The translations under genes and the position numbers were made by a program. From Pseudomonadota bacterium (GTDB lineage: Bacteria > Pseudomonadota > Gammaproteobacteria > Burkholderiales > Rhodocyclaceae): a stretch of DNA of 64,000 nucleotides. The notes below the pieces were generated by a model. The model was given only the letters and a program-made list of their open reading frames with translations, had not been told where the DNA came from and did no database searches. The DNA lies in assembly GCA_029776255.1 (NCBI GenBank), contig JAKOTN010000113.1:56145-120144 (forward strand). Reading direction: 5' to 3'. Below, piece by piece: positions 8,589 through 18,740 of this stretch; positions within the stretch are counted from its first letter, which is position 1, and each line of letters begins with the position of its first letter.

Positions 8589-9878
8589 ATGAACGAAACG
8601 CTACGCAATTCGACGACAGTCCAAGCACCCCTAATATCTATTGATGACGGCCAACACCCTGTTCGAGTATTTCTCGACAGCGCCGATTATTCGGCGCTAT
8701 CTGATGAAAAGCGCCGCACTCCGCAATTGGATAGACTTCGTGAGAAGCTAATCCACTGGGCAGATTCAGGCAACGTTGAATTCTGGTACTCCGGGATTCT
8801 TTTGAGCGAGATGGCTCCATTGCACAGTCAGTTCGCTGACGCCTCGGTAGCCAGAACCGATTTGTTGGTTAGGTTATGCAAGACACAGGCCCTCATCTCC
8901 ATTGACCGAATTCTTCAACAGGAACTACAAAATTTAAAGGGCTGCACACTAGAAACTGCATCGCTGCCTATACACTCCTACTCTGGGGATTGGTTTCCCG
9001 AATTAACCGATATCATTTCGCCCGTTTCTTGGCTCGAAAGCATTCGAGAACTTAATACAACCGCGAAACAGCATGGTCTTAATCGAGAGGTCCGAAGAAA
9101 ACTGCAAAAGCAGCTTTTCAAAAACGGGCAGCCCAAGAATGCAATGCGCGAGTTACTGGCCAAACAGGAAATTGCCTTGGTCGAAATTTTGAAACTGTAT
9201 CCAATGCGAGAGCAAGATGCTCTGGTGCTCGGGCATTATGTGGCTGGGAAAGCTACCGCCACGCAAGCAAAAGAAGCATTTCTCGCTAGCTTGCGCGACC
9301 CGAGTTGGATGACTCGATGGTTTCACAACCATGCGGACAAGCTATCGCCCTTCACTGACTGGGTTCGGGGCGCCTCCAACAGCATGCTTCAAATGATTCA
9401 GCAAGTGAGCCAGGATGTTACGACTCTCAAAAAAAAATCTGAAGAGTTAAGAAAAACAGGTGCTGCGCTAGACATGGCTCCGCCAGATCCGGCGATAGAT
9501 ACCGCGTGGTGGTCCAGTCAGCAGGACAATTTGGTCGTTAGCCTAGCAAAACAGTTTGCAGCCCGGATGTACAAAATTTCGCTAGCGGGGCACACCCATG
9601 AAAACGTGGATCGGCTGGCTCCGAGTTTGGCAACCTGTATTCGGGTTCTCCATTCATCCACTTGGAATTCAGTCGGAACATCTGCTCGGCACCCAAAAAA
9701 AAGTGATTGGGTCGATAGCCTTCACGCGATGTATGCGCCTTATGTCGATATATTTCGCACTGATTCGTACATGGCACCGATTGTTCAAGAAAAAGTCAAA
9801 AAATACGAAACGACCGTTGTTGCAAAGATTGGGAATTTGGCTGAGAAAATTGAAACTCAACTAAATTCTCACTGCTAA
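8589..9878 (+). CDS. Orphan protein with PIN-nuclease-like terminal motifs
   Basis: Unrecognised 429-residue protein, visibly more A+T-rich than its neighbours and with different codon use, so probably acquired. The N terminus has a beta-strand-like VFLDSADYSAL (Asp30), then SEMAP with Glu74. The C terminus has W.DSLHAMYAPYVDIFRTD with Asp376, Asp387 and Asp392. An N-terminal Asp, an early Glu and a C-terminal hydrophobic strand ending in acidic residues before TD is the layout of PIN-domain RNases, here split by a long helical insert (about 90-370) with a lysine-rich coiled coil near 275-292. No antitoxin-sized gene adjoins it. Nuclease function is inference; a solo defence or stress nuclease is possible. 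The start at 8589 has only a weak ribosome binding site. Confidence 0.6.
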   Translation: MNETLRNSTTVQAPLISIDDGQHPVRVFLDSADYSALSDEKRRTPQLDRLREKLIHWADSGNVEFWYSGILLSEMAPLHSQFADASVARTDLLVRLCKTQALISIDRILQQELQNLKGCTLETASLPIHSYSGDWFPELTDIISPVSWLESIRELNTTAKQHGLNREVRRKLQKQLFKNGQPKNAMRELLAKQEIALVEILKLYPMREQDALVLGHYVAGKATATQAKEAFLASLRDPSWMTRWFHNHADKLSPFTDWVRGASNSMLQMIQQVSQDVTTLKKKSEELRKTGAALDMAPPDPAIDTAWWSSQQDNLVVSLAKQFAARMYKISLAGHTHENVDRLAPSLATCIRVLHSSTWNSVGTSARHPKKSDWVDSLHAMYAPYVDIFRTDSYMAPIVQEKVKKYETTVVAKIGNLAEKIETQLNSHC

Positions 9879-10193
9879 GCAAATGTTGCTGACAGTCAAC
9901 ACATTTGGGTGAAGTGATTATCGATCTTTCTATTGCCTCCACTTAACAACCGAGCGGCAAACGTTCGGCGCACTGCTGCCCGATTTAATTGGCACCCCAA
10001 AGTCGACCACTACCGAGTTCCCGACTCGAAGCGGATTCGACAAGAGCATTGGGCGTTGTTACTGATTACATTTTTGTGCCGAATAAACCGGGTCGACAGC
10101 TTCTAAGCCGATACAGACAAAAAATCCCGCCCTTACAACCATCTGATTATTAATAATTGGTTATTACAGACTGTTTTTGTAAGATCAAAATCC
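9879..10193. other. Non-coding stretch between the islet gene and amtB
   Basis: About 315 bases with no convincing reading frame. It starts with the hairpin described separately and becomes clearly A+T-rich at 10140-10190, immediately beyond the amtB stop codon. No transposase remnant, tRNA or attachment-site repeat is visible, so the islet's mode of arrival cannot be read from its edges. Confidence 0.45.
9880..9907. terminator. Hairpin just after the islet gene
   Basis: caaatgttg...caacacatttg forms a near-perfect stem (one two-base bulge) around an 8-base loop, starting 2 bases after the TAA of the PIN-like gene. There is no U-run, so it may be a weak terminator or an mRNA 3' stabiliser. 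Confidence 0.5.
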
Positions 10194-11396
10194 CTACCAA
10201 TTGACCTCGCGCTCCGGCGTGGCGGTGATTTTGTGGATCGACAGATCGGCGCCGTTGTATTCCTCCTCCTGGTCGAGACGCAGGCCGAGCGTGCGTTTGA
10301 GGACGGTGTAAACCACGGTGCTGCCGACCAGGGCGATGGCGACGGCCAGCCCGGTCATCAACAATTGCGGCATGAAGGCGATGCCGCCGGTACCGCCGAG
10401 CGCCTTGGCGCCGAAAATGCCGGCGGCGATGCCGCCCCAGGCGCCGCACAAACCGTGCAAGGGCCAAACGCCGAGCACATCGTCGATTTTCCAGCGGTTC
10501 TGGGTCAGGGTGAACATCACGACGAACAGACCGCCGGCGATGCCGCCGACCGCCAATGCACCAATCGGATGCATCACGTCCGATCCGGCGCACACCGCGA
10601 CCAGCCCGGCCAAGGGTCCGTTATGCACGAAACCGGGGTCGTTCTTGCCGGCGAACAGGGCTACCAGCGTGCCGCCGACCATGGCCATCAGCGAATTGAT
10701 CGCTACCAGCCCGGAGATTTTGTCGATGGTCTGCGCGCTCATCACGTTGAAGCCGAACCAGCCGACGGTGAGAATCCAGGCGCCGAGAGCGAGAAAGGGA
10801 ATCGACGATGGCGGATGCGCGGAGATGCGGCCTTCCTTGGTGTAACGGCCGTAGCGGGCGCCAAGCAGGAGTACCGCCGGCAGCGCGATCCAGCCCCCCA
10901 TGGCATGCACCACCACCGAGCCGGCGAAATCGTGAAACTCCTCGCCGTAGGTCGCCTTCAACCACGCCTGCACGCCATACGCCTGGTTCCAGGCAATGCC
11001 TTCGAAGAACGGGTAGATGAAGCCGACGATCAGGAAGGTGGCGACGAGTTGCGGGTAGAAGCGGGCGCGTTCGGCGATGCCGCCGGAGATGATCGCCGGG
11101 ATCGCGGCGGCAAAAGTGAGCAGGAAGAAGAACTTGGTCAATTCGTAGCCGTTGTTGAGCACCAGGGTGTCGGCGCCGGAAAAGAAATTGACACCGTAAG
11201 CGACGCTGTAGCCAACGAAAAAGTAGGCGATGGTCGACACGGCGAAGTCGATGAGGATTTTGACCAGGGCGTTAACCTGGCTTTTCTTGCGCACGGTGCC
11301 GAGTTCGAGAAAGGCGAAACCGGAGTGCATGGCCAGCACCATGATGCCGCCGAGAAGAATGAAAAGTACGTCGCTACCTGTCTTGAGGGTTTCCAT
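10194..11396 (-). CDS. amtB: Ammonium transporter
   Basis: Inner-membrane ammonium channel of 400 residues and about eleven membrane segments. The pore histidine pair is present: His164 in VVVHAMGGW and His314 in WPLHGLCGAWGG; Asp156 sits in the conserved ammonium-recruiting position. The start at 11396 follows AGGAAA; an upstream in-frame start at 11450 would put the sigma-54 promoter inside the gene and is rejected. No glnK adjoins it, which is atypical because amtB is usually paired with a PII gene. Upstream lie a sigma-54 promoter and NtrC-like sites, so expression under nitrogen limitation is likely. Confidence 0.94.
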   Translation of the reverse strand: METLKTGSDVLFILLGGIMVLAMHSGFAFLELGTVRKKSQVNALVKILIDFAVSTIAYFFVGYSVAYGVNFFSGADTLVLNNGYELTKFFFLLTFAAAIPAIISGGIAERARFYPQLVATFLIVGFIYPFFEGIAWNQAYGVQAWLKATYGEEFHDFAGSVVVHAMGGWIALPAVLLLGARYGRYTKEGRISAHPPSSIPFLALGAWILTVGWFGFNVMSAQTIDKISGLVAINSLMAMVGGTLVALFAGKNDPGFVHNGPLAGLVAVCAGSDVMHPIGALAVGGIAGGLFVVMFTLTQNRWKIDDVLGVWPLHGLCGAWGGIAAGIFGAKALGGTGGIAFMPQLLMTGLAVAIALVGSTVVYTVLKRTLGLRLDQEEEYNGADLSIHKITATPEREVNW

Positions 11397-11428
11397 GGCG
11401 TTTCCTGAAAATCGGGTTTTTGCCATGA

Positions 11429-11444
11429 AGCAAAACCCGTTCCA
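11429..11444 (-). promoter_or_regulatory. Sigma-54 promoter of amtB
   Basis: Reading the minus strand, TGGAACGGGTTTTGCT differs from the consensus TGGCACG-N4-TTGCT at one base, with the invariant GG and GC at exactly -24/-12 spacing. The predicted transcript starts about 20 bases before the amtB ATG, just upstream of its ribosome binding site. Confidence 0.82.
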
Positions 11445-11496
11445 GTGCATGGCGAGGCACTTTCAAGGAGTTACGCCCCGATTTGGGGGAAGGGCA

Positions 11497-11513
11497 GGCA
11501 CCGTCTTGGTGCA
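11497..11513 (-). promoter_or_regulatory. NtrC-type enhancer site upstream of amtB
   Basis: Minus-strand TGCACCAAGACGGTGCC keeps the NtrC architecture TGCACC-N5-GGTGCA with only the last base differing. It lies about 55-70 bases upstream of the -24 element, a workable enhancer position. Confidence 0.72.
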
Positions 11514-11527
11514 AGCAACGCATCGAG

Positions 11528-11544
11528 GCACCAAGTTGGGGTGC
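11528..11544 (-). promoter_or_regulatory. Second NtrC-like inverted repeat
   Basis: Minus strand GCACC-CCAACTT-GGTGC: perfect half-sites, but with 7 rather than 5 bases between them. About 31 bases (three turns) from the better site, consistent with cooperative binding of a second dimer, though the spacing makes it less certain. Confidence 0.45.
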
Positions 11545-11600
11545 GGCATTCTGGCCGGTGATCCCGCTGTGCGGTCTGGACGCGGCGACGCGCCCGGCGT

Positions 11601-13331
11601 TCAGCCCGGCCGGTTCTCCAGGTGTTCGATCAGCAATTGCGGTGTCTGCACGCCGTTGAAATCGTTGATCGCCAGCCGATAGGCGGCGCGAATCCGGTTT
11701 CCCGGCGCCTCCCGGAAGTTGAACTGGATGGCTTCCAGTCTTTGTGTTCCCTTGCGCAGACGCAACTTGAGATGCTTGTCCTTGAGAACGCGCTGGCTTT
11801 CGACGATGAAGTCGTCGTCGAACAGCGGCGCCGGAAAGCCTTGCCCCCAAACCTCGGCTTCCAGCAAGCGCGCGGTGGCCAGCGTGAAATAGGCGGCTTC
11901 AAGGCCACCGTCGGTTTCCAGGGTGCGCGTGCGGTCGGCGGGCGACAGCAACTCGTCAACCACTTGCGCGAACGCCTCGCGGAATCCGACAAAATCGCTC
12001 TCGCGAATGGTCACGCCGGCAGCCATGGCGTGGCCGCCGAAGCGCGACAACAGACCGGGCGCGCGCTTGGCGACCAGATCGAGGGCGTCGCGCAGATGCA
12101 GGCCGGGAATCGAGCGGCCGGACCCCTTGAGTTCATTCTCGTCGCCGCGAGCGAAAGCGAACACCGGCCGATGCAGACGTTCCTTGATGCGCGCGGCGAC
12201 GATGCCGACGATACCCTGATGCCACTCGGCGTCGAACAGGGAAACGGCGGCGGGGGCGTCGATTCCGCCCTCGTCGGCGCCCTGGATGACGCTGGCGGCG
12301 AGTTGGCCGAGCGCCTGCTCCTGCATTCCCGACTCGATTTCGCGGCGTTCGCGGTTGAGCGCGTCCAGTTCCTGCGCGATGTTCATCGCCCGGCCGTCGT
12401 CATCGGCGATCAGGCATTCGATCCCCAGCGACATGTCGGCGAGGCGGCCGGCGGCGTTGATGCGCGGGCCGATCAGAAAACCGAGATCGACGCTCGACGC
12501 CCGCGCCGGATCGCGGCCGGCGGCGCGGAACAGGGCGCGCAAACCGGGCGTCAGCCGGCCCTGCCGGATACGCCGCAACCCCTGGCTGACCAGAACGCGG
12601 TTGTTGTGGTCGAGGCGAACCACGTCGGCGACGGTGCCAAGGGCAACCAGATCGAGCAAGCCGGCGAGCTTCGGCTCCTGACGACCGCCGCCGTCGCCGA
12701 ACCATCGCCGCTGGCGCAGTTCGGCGCGTAGCGCCAGCATGACGTAGAACATCACCCCGACGCCGGCCAGATGTTTGCTGGCGAAGCCGCAAGCGGGCAA
12801 ATTGGGATTGACGATACAGTCGGCGACCGGCAGTTCTTCGCCCGGCAAGTGGTGGTCGGTAATCAGCGTGGCGATGCCGAGTCGCCGCGCGCGCGCCACG
12901 CCATCGACGCTGGCGATGCCGTTATCGACGGTCACGATCAGATCCGGCCGCATCGTCGCCGCCAGATCGACGATATCCGGCGACAGACCGTAGCCGTGGG
13001 TGAAGCGGTTGGGCACCAGGTAATCGACCCGAGCACCGAACGCGCGCAGCGCCCGGAGACCGACCGCGCAGGCGGTGGCGCCGTCGCAATCGTAGTCGGC
13101 GACAATGAGGATTCGCGCCTGCCGGGCAATGGCGTCGGCGAGCAGCACGGCGGCGGCGCCGGTGTTGGTCAGCGTGTCCGGCGGCAGCAGCGAGGTGAAT
13201 GCGTAATCGAGTTCCTGTCGTCCGGCGATGCCGCGGCCAGCGTAGATGCGCGCCAGCAGGGGCGGCAAGCCCTCTTGCTCGAGCCGCCATTGCGCGCGCG
13301 GCGGAACAGGACGCCGATCGATGCGGGTCAT
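11601..13331 (-). CDS. recJ: Single-stranded-DNA-specific exonuclease RecJ
   Basis: 5'-to-3' single-strand DNA exonuclease acting in RecF-pathway recombination, mismatch and base-excision repair. The 576-residue protein has DHH-superfamily motif I VADYDCDGAT (Asp79, Asp81, Asp83), TVDNGIAS, the DHH triplet TDHH (159-161) and a DHHA1 region with GR.SIPG and GGHAMAAG. The start at 13331 is preceded by GGAGG and overlaps the stop of the upstream rpfE-like gene (ATGA), so they form an operon. A much longer open frame upstream is an antisense/other-frame artefact of GC-rich DNA. Confidence 0.95.
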   Translation of the reverse strand: MTRIDRRPVPPRAQWRLEQEGLPPLLARIYAGRGIAGRQELDYAFTSLLPPDTLTNTGAAAVLLADAIARQARILIVADYDCDGATACAVGLRALRAFGARVDYLVPNRFTHGYGLSPDIVDLAATMRPDLIVTVDNGIASVDGVARARRLGIATLITDHHLPGEELPVADCIVNPNLPACGFASKHLAGVGVMFYVMLALRAELRQRRWFGDGGGRQEPKLAGLLDLVALGTVADVVRLDHNNRVLVSQGLRRIRQGRLTPGLRALFRAAGRDPARASSVDLGFLIGPRINAAGRLADMSLGIECLIADDDGRAMNIAQELDALNRERREIESGMQEQALGQLAASVIQGADEGGIDAPAAVSLFDAEWHQGIVGIVAARIKERLHRPVFAFARGDENELKGSGRSIPGLHLRDALDLVAKRAPGLLSRFGGHAMAAGVTIRESDFVGFREAFAQVVDELLSPADRTRTLETDGGLEAAYFTLATARLLEAEVWGQGFPAPLFDDDFIVESQRVLKDKHLKLRLRKGTQRLEAIQFNFREAPGNRIRAAYRLAINDFNGVQTPQLLIEHLENRPG

Positions 13332-14383
13332 CCCGCCTCCTTCGCCAGCGCCTGCGCGACGGCAGCCAGCGTTCGCGGGCGACGCCACAGCCGCCATTGC
13401 TCGTGCCGGCTCGTCTCCCAGGTCAAGGCGCCGTAAGCCGTGGACGCGTCGATACGCAGCGCGGCAAGACGGCCCGACGCCAGCGCCCGCCGCAACGGCG
13501 CGAACCAGCGTGCCTCGAGTTCCAGTAGCGCGGCGCGGTAGGTGTCGCCGTCCTGATAATGCACCGGCGCCCGCAGAGCATCGACAACCGCGACATGACG
13601 ACCTTCCGGCGCGGCGCCGGCCAGGAAAGCCGCGGCATCCGCCGGCAGCGCGGCCGTCGGCACGCCGAGAAAACGCCCGAGACCGCGCGCCAGCGGGTCG
13701 CCGCTCCAGACGGCGGCGATGTCGCCGGCGGCGGTGGCCGGCAGCACGCCGGCGCCCCACATCCACAGGCTGTTGATCGTCGATTGCCCTTGTGCCTCGC
13801 GCCGCTCATTGACCGGGTGAGCGTGCAACACCATTTGCGCTTCATTGAGCAAGCGCCGCAACTCGCGAAGTCGTGGCGTTTCCGGCAGTTGCCTGCCGAC
13901 GCGGCGACCGGAAACCGCCGACAGCGGCAAGACGTCGAAATGCCCCAGATCGGTGTCGGCGGCCAGTCGCAGATACCAACGATCCGGCGCGGCGACGTGA
14001 AACGTGCCGGTGTCGGCGAAGTGACGATTGAATTCGGCGACGATGGACTCCGCCTCTTCGACGGCGATGGCCAGACTGTTGCCGTCGGCGAGAATCAGAC
14101 GCTCCTGGTGCAACCGCAGATGCACCGGATCGACGCAAATCCAGCATCCGCCGGCGACAGCGAGCGGACGCTCCTCGCCGAGCGCGCGCAACGGCGCGTA
14201 GGCCACGTCTTCACCCAGGCCAAAAGCGCCGCAAAGCGTCGCCTCGCCCGACAGCGGTGGCCGCCGCGTCCGCCTGCCGCGGGCGATCACGGTGGTCAGC
14301 GCCGGGCACGCGAGGCCGTCGAGCGTGTCGCGATCATCGGGTTCGGGCCAGAGCAATTCGGGGACAATCAAGGTCAGTCGCAT
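13328..14383 (-). CDS. RpfE-like conserved protein (regulatory protein, RPFE type)
   Basis: 351-residue cytosolic protein starting MRLTLIVPELLWPEP. This N terminus and the mid-protein NSLWMWGAG segment are typical of the family annotated as RpfE-type regulatory protein or phosphoglycerate-mutase-like protein, which sits next to recJ in xanthomonads and many betaproteobacteria. Biochemical role is not established; the fold is thought to relate to alkaline-phosphatase/iPGM proteins, but I do not see a full metal-binding set. It overlaps recJ by four bases (ATGA), implying coupled translation. The start at 14383 is favoured over an upstream start at 14569 on homology. Confidence 0.75.
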   Translation of the reverse strand: MRLTLIVPELLWPEPDDRDTLDGLACPALTTVIARGRRTRRPPLSGEATLCGAFGLGEDVAYAPLRALGEERPLAVAGGCWICVDPVHLRLHQERLILADGNSLAIAVEEAESIVAEFNRHFADTGTFHVAAPDRWYLRLAADTDLGHFDVLPLSAVSGRRVGRQLPETPRLRELRRLLNEAQMVLHAHPVNERREAQGQSTINSLWMWGAGVLPATAAGDIAAVWSGDPLARGLGRFLGVPTAALPADAAAFLAGAAPEGRHVAVVDALRAPVHYQDGDTYRAALLELEARWFAPLRRALASGRLAALRIDASTAYGALTWETSRHEQWRLWRRPRTLAAVAQALAKEAG

Positions 14384-14617
14384 GGCGTTGAAAAGTCGGT
14401 GACAAACGGAAAGCAAGGCGGCGACTCCGAGCCGATGACGGAGAATCGGGTGATCGGCGACCGCGAAAACCGGCCCGGAACGGCAGACCACGGCGCGTAC
14501 CGGGCGACGGCCGCGCGAAAACGTGTAGCATAGCGGCTTTGTCGCCCCTCCGACGGCTTTCCCGCTCACCGCCGCTTGCCTCTCCGCGCCACCACCCTTG
14601 ATGAAACGTCGCCGCTG

Positions 14618-15865
14618 ATGGCCTTACCCTACGAATTACTGATCGGCCTGCGCTACACGCGCGCCAAGAAAAACAACCACTTCATCTCCTTCATTTCGCT
14701 GATCTCGATGCTGGGCATCGCGCTCGGCGTCGCCGCGTTGATCGTCGTGCTGTCGGTGATGAACGGATTTCAGACCGAACTGCGCGCCCGCATCCTGGCG
14801 GTGGTTTCACACATCCAGATCACCGGCGCCAACGGCGAAATGAGCGACTGGCAGCCGGTGGCGGCCGAAGCCGGCGCACAGCCGCACGTGCTCGGCGCCG
14901 CGCCGTTCGTGCAGGCGCAAGGGATGCTGGGTTACGGACAAGCCGTGCGCGGGGCGATGGTACGCGGCATTCTGCCGGAACTGGAAGACAAGGTCGCCGA
15001 TTTCCGCCCGCACATGAAGAGCGGCTCGCTCGACGCGCTGCGGCCCGACAGCTACAACATCGTTCTCGGCGCCGAACTGGCGCGTTCGCTCGGCGTTTTC
15101 GTCGGCGACCACCTGACGCTGATCGCGCCGCAAGGCATCGTCACCCCCGCCGGGGTGCTGCCCCGCTTGAAAACCTTCACCGTCGCCGGCATTTTCGAGG
15201 TCGGCATGTTCGAATACGACAGCGGTCTGGCGCTGATCCGCATGGAAGACGCGCAGCGCCTGTACCGCATGGACGACCGGGTATCGGGCGTCCGCCTGAA
15301 ACTGGACGACCTCTTCCAGGCGCCCGCCGTCTCGCGCGCCCTGGCCGAGACCCTGAACACCAACGCCTACATCAGCGATTGGACGCACAGCCACGCCAAT
15401 TTCTTCCGCGCCGTGCAGATCGAGAAAAACATGATGTTCATCATCCTGTCCCTGATCGTCGCCGTTGCCGCCTTCAACATCGTATCGACGCTGGTGATGG
15501 CGGTCACCGACAAACAATCCGACATCGCCATCCTGCGCACGCTGGGCGCCAGTCCGGCGAGCGTCATGGCCGTGTTCATGGTGCAAGGCGCCTTGATCGG
15601 TTTCGTCGGCCTCGGCCTGGGCATCGCCGGCGGCGTGGCCCTGGCGCTCAACGTCGATGTCGTCGTGCCGTTCATCGAAAAACTGCTCGGCACGCAGTTT
15701 CTCGACAAACAGGTGTACTACATCTCCAATCTGCCTTCCGAACTGCAATGGCGCGACGTGACGACGATTACCGGCGTCGCCTTCGTGCTGGCGCTGGTGG
15801 CGACCATCTACCCGAGCTGGCGGGCGGCGCGGGTCAATCCGGCGGCGGCGCTGCGCTATGAGTGA
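14618..15865 (+). CDS. lolC: Lipoprotein-releasing ABC transporter permease LolC/E
   Basis: Inner-membrane permease of the LolCDE machine that extracts outer-membrane lipoproteins and hands them to LolA. The 415-residue protein starts [18 protein letters not shown], the typical cytoplasmic N terminus, and has one membrane segment at about 25-50, a large periplasmic domain (about 50-265) and three C-terminal segments, with an FtsX/MacB-like C-terminal domain. Only one permease gene is present before lolD, so the complex may be a LolF-like homodimer of permeases. It overlaps lolD by 8 bases. An in-frame ATG at 14576 would add a non-conserved 14-residue leader. Confidence 0.93.
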   Translation: MALPYELLIGLRYTRAKKNNHFISFISLISMLGIALGVAALIVVLSVMNGFQTELRARILAVVSHIQITGANGEMSDWQPVAAEAGAQPHVLGAAPFVQAQGMLGYGQAVRGAMVRGILPELEDKVADFRPHMKSGSLDALRPDSYNIVLGAELARSLGVFVGDHLTLIAPQGIVTPAGVLPRLKTFTVAGIFEVGMFEYDSGLALIRMEDAQRLYRMDDRVSGVRLKLDDLFQAPAVSRALAETLNTNAYISDWTHSHANFFRAVQIEKNMMFIILSLIVAVAAFNIVSTLVMAVTDKQSDIAILRTLGASPASVMAVFMVQGALIGFVGLGLGIAGGVALALNVDVVVPFIEKLLGTQFLDKQVYYISNLPSELQWRDVTTITGVAFVLALVATIYPSWRAARVNPAAALRYE

Positions 15866-16544
15866 ACCTGTTCTGGCCTGTCGGGGCCTGTGCAAAACCT
15901 ACCGTCAGGGCGACGCCGCGGTGCCGGTGCTGCATGGCGTCGATCTATCCATCGCCGTCGGCGAACGGGTGGCCATCGTCGGTGCCTCGGGATCGGGCAA
16001 GAGCACGCTGCTGCACCTGCTCGGTGGTCTGGACGCGGCCACGGCCGGCACGGTGCGCTTGATGGGTAACGATCTGGCGACCATCGACGACAGGCGGCGC
16101 GGCATGCTGCGCAATCGCCACCTCGGTTTCGTTTACCAGTTCCATCACCTGCTGGCCGAGTTTACCGCGCTCGAAAATGTCGCCATGCCCCTGTACGTTC
16201 GCCGCATGCCGAAGGCGGAAGCCGACACGCGCGCGGCGGCCATGCTCGGCGAAGTTGGACTCGCCCACCGCTTGCGGCACACGCCGTCGGAACTGTCGGG
16301 CGGCGAACGGCAGCGCGCGGCGATCGCCCGGGCGCTGGTCACCGAGCCGGCGTGCGTGCTCGCCGACGAACCGACCGGCAACCTCGACCGGCAAACCGCG
16401 GCCGGCGTCTTCGATCTGATGCTCGAACTCAATCGTTCCCGGCAGACCAGTTTTGTCGTCGTCACCCACGACCCGGCGCTCGCCGCGCGCGCCGGACGCA
16501 TCCTCACGCTCGACGATGGGCGCTTGCAATCCAGCCACGGTTGA
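15858..16544 (+). CDS. lolD: Lipoprotein-releasing ABC transporter ATPase
   Basis: Cytoplasmic ATPase of the Lol lipoprotein-release transporter. The 228-residue protein has Walker [10 protein letters not shown] (about 42-50), Q-loop [12 protein letters not shown], which includes the LolD-characteristic [14 protein letters not shown] stretch, signature [15 protein letters not shown], Walker [12 protein letters not shown] and switch His in VVTHD. It overlaps the end of the permease gene by 8 bases, so the two are translationally coupled. Confidence 0.96.
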   Translation: MSEPVLACRGLCKTYRQGDAAVPVLHGVDLSIAVGERVAIVGASGSGKSTLLHLLGGLDAATAGTVRLMGNDLATIDDRRRGMLRNRHLGFVYQFHHLLAEFTALENVAMPLYVRRMPKAEADTRAAAMLGEVGLAHRLRHTPSELSGGERQRAAIARALVTEPACVLADEPTGNLDRQTAAGVFDLMLELNRSRQTSFVVVTHDPALAARAGRILTLDDGRLQSSHG

Positions 16545-16624
16545 TATACTGAAAAAACCGACTCCCGCGATCCACCTTCGGCGACGCGCTGTCGACAATT
16601 CGTTCAGTTCTTCAGGAGTGCGCC

Positions 16625-18646
16625 GTGAAAGCTTTGTTCGCCCCCGTCATCGCCTTGCTGAATCGCCTTGGTTACCCACGGAAGTTCGCGATCATGGGCG
16701 CTCTGGCCCTCGTGGCGAGCAGCGTGTTGATGTTCAAGCTCTACGACAGCCTGCACGAACTGGTTGAAAATTCGGAACAGGAATTGCAGGGAATCGAGGT
16801 GATCAAACCGTTCGCCCGCCTCGTGCAACACCTGCAGATTCACCGCGGTCTGTCGTCGGGGGTACTCAACGGTAACGAGCAAATGCGAACCAAGCGCGAA
16901 GCCAAGGAAAAGGAAGTCGTCCAGGCGTTCCAATCCATCGAGACAATGTTACCGCCAACCCTCGCTACCAATCCGGCATGGACAAAAGCGGTCGAAAAAT
17001 GGACCGGCCTGCAAAAAGAGGGGATGGATCTTATCTCGCGCGAAAATTTCACCACCCACACCAGTCTGATTGACGACCTGCTGTCTTTTCAAGCGGTCAT
17101 CGCCGATGAATTTCGGTTGACCAACGACCCGGACATCGACTCGACATATTTGATCGACACCGCCATCGAAAAATCGCCGACCGCCATAGAGCGCATGGGG
17201 CAATTGCGGGCGCTAGGAACCGGAATGCTGGCCAAGAAATTGCCATTGCATAAATCGCAGGAAATCGAAATGACGACCATCCTGGCCCAACTGAACTCGG
17301 CGGTGAGTTCCCTGCGTGGCAACATGGAGAAGAGCGCTCGTTTTAATGCCGAACTTAAAACGCTTTTTCAATCGTCGATCGAGACCACGGGTAAGTCTAC
17401 CGACAAAATCTCGACATTGATCAACCAGGATATTCTCTCCGGTACCTACGCCACCTCGCCGGACGACTATTTCGCGCTGGTGACCGCGTCGATCGATAAA
17501 AGTTACCAGGAGATGTTCGAAAACCTGTTTCCGACATTGCAGAAACTACTGCAAAAACGCATCGATAAAGCGAACCGCGACTTGGTCGTCAACATAGCGG
17601 CATCAGCGGTCATCCTCCTGCTGTACGCGTATGTGTCGATCGGTCTTTACCATGCGACGATAGGCGGCATCGGGCGACTCGCCGAGCAGGCGCGCACCAT
17701 CGCCACCGGCGATCTCAGCGTGCAGGTGGATCTCGGCACGCGCGACGAATTGAAACTGGTCGCCGACAGCCTCAACGACATGGTCCGGGAGTTCCGCGGC
17801 TTGATCCAGAACGTGCGCGGCGGCGCCACGGAAGTTCTCGACGCCACCAAGGCGCTCGCCGCGTCCGCCGTGAAAATCACCAGCGACAGCGAAGAGCAAC
17901 GGAATTCGGCATCGAAAATGGCGGCGACGATCGAGGAAATGACCGCCGGCATCGACAGTCTGGCGAGCAACGCGCAGGAAGCCAACCGGCTTTCCAGCCG
18001 CGCCGGCGAGCTGTCGGCGGACGGCAACCGGGTGGTCGGCAATGTCATCCATGAAATTGAACGCATCGCCGAAGTGGTCAACAAATCGGCGGCAACCATC
18101 GCCGATCTCGGGACGCACTCCGAGGAAATATCGGTGATCGTCAATGTAATTAAAGAGATAGCCGATCAAACCAACTTGCTGGCCTTGAACGCGGCGATCG
18201 AGGCGGCGCGCGCCGGCGAGTCCGGTCGCGGTTTCGCGGTGGTCGCCGACGAAGTGCGCAAACTGGCCGAACGAACCACCCTCTCCACGCAGAAAATCTC
18301 GTCGATGATTTCGACGATTCAAAACGGCACCCGCGAGGCGGTGACGAGCATGGAACTGGGCGTCGATTGTGTCGCCGAAGGCGTCGCCTTGGCGACCAAG
18401 GCAGGGGAATCGATCAACGAGATCGGCGACAACGCCCGCGTGGTGGTGGAAAAGGTCGCCGGAATTTCGATGGCCTTGCGCGAACAGAGCGTCGCCAGCG
18501 GAGAAATCGCGCGCAACGTCGAGCGTGTTGCCGCGATGGCGGCGGAAAACTGCACCATCGTTGCCGGCAACGCCGCGACCGCCGGGCAACTGGAGCAGCT
18601 CTCGGAAGCGCTCGAAGCGGGGGTCAATCGCTTCAAACTGAACTGA
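16625..18646 (+). CDS. Methyl-accepting chemotaxis protein with NIT-like periplasmic sensor
   Basis: Transmembrane chemoreceptor of 673 residues. A first membrane helix lies at about 21-40 and a second at about 320-343. The roughly 275-residue periplasmic domain between them begins with [18 protein letters not shown], resembling the NIT (nitrate/nitrite-sensing) four-helix domain. A HAMP domain follows (about 345-395), then the signalling domain with hairpin tip [20 protein letters not shown]. There is no C-terminal NWETF-type pentapeptide for CheR/CheB tethering. The ligand cannot be deduced. It appears monocistronic, 80 bases after lolD and 94 bases before comEC. Confidence 0.92.
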   Translation: MKALFAPVIALLNRLGYPRKFAIMGALALVASSVLMFKLYDSLHELVENSEQELQGIEVIKPFARLVQHLQIHRGLSSGVLNGNEQMRTKREAKEKEVVQAFQSIETMLPPTLATNPAWTKAVEKWTGLQKEGMDLISRENFTTHTSLIDDLLSFQAVIADEFRLTNDPDIDSTYLIDTAIEKSPTAIERMGQLRALGTGMLAKKLPLHKSQEIEMTTILAQLNSAVSSLRGNMEKSARFNAELKTLFQSSIETTGKSTDKISTLINQDILSGTYATSPDDYFALVTASIDKSYQEMFENLFPTLQKLLQKRIDKANRDLVVNIAASAVILLLYAYVSIGLYHATIGGIGRLAEQARTIATGDLSVQVDLGTRDELKLVADSLNDMVREFRGLIQNVRGGATEVLDATKALAASAVKITSDSEEQRNSASKMAATIEEMTAGIDSLASNAQEANRLSSRAGELSADGNRVVGNVIHEIERIAEVVNKSAATIADLGTHSEEISVIVNVIKEIADQTNLLALNAAIEAARAGESGRGFAVVADEVRKLAERTTLSTQKISSMISTIQNGTREAVTSMELGVDCVAEGVALATKAGESINEIGDNARVVVEKVAGISMALREQSVASGEIARNVERVAAMAAENCTIVAGNAATAGQLEQLSEALEAGVNRFKLN

Positions 18647-18740
18647 ATGCGCGCCATCGGTGCCTTGAAGCGTGGTAAAGCGTTGACTGGCAACGGAAAA
18701 TGACCGGCGCTCGGGTTGCCGGTTCGCCGGCGCGCTTACC

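Noticed and set aside
8285..10193. The A+T-rich islet as an insertion sequence or integrated element
   Set aside because: No transposase, integrase, terminal inverted repeats, target-site duplication or tRNA end is visible; only composition suggests transfer.
15858..16544. lolD as a generic MacB-type exporter ATPase
   Set aside because: The [14 protein letters not shown] stretch and overlap with a LolC/E permease identify the lipoprotein-release system.
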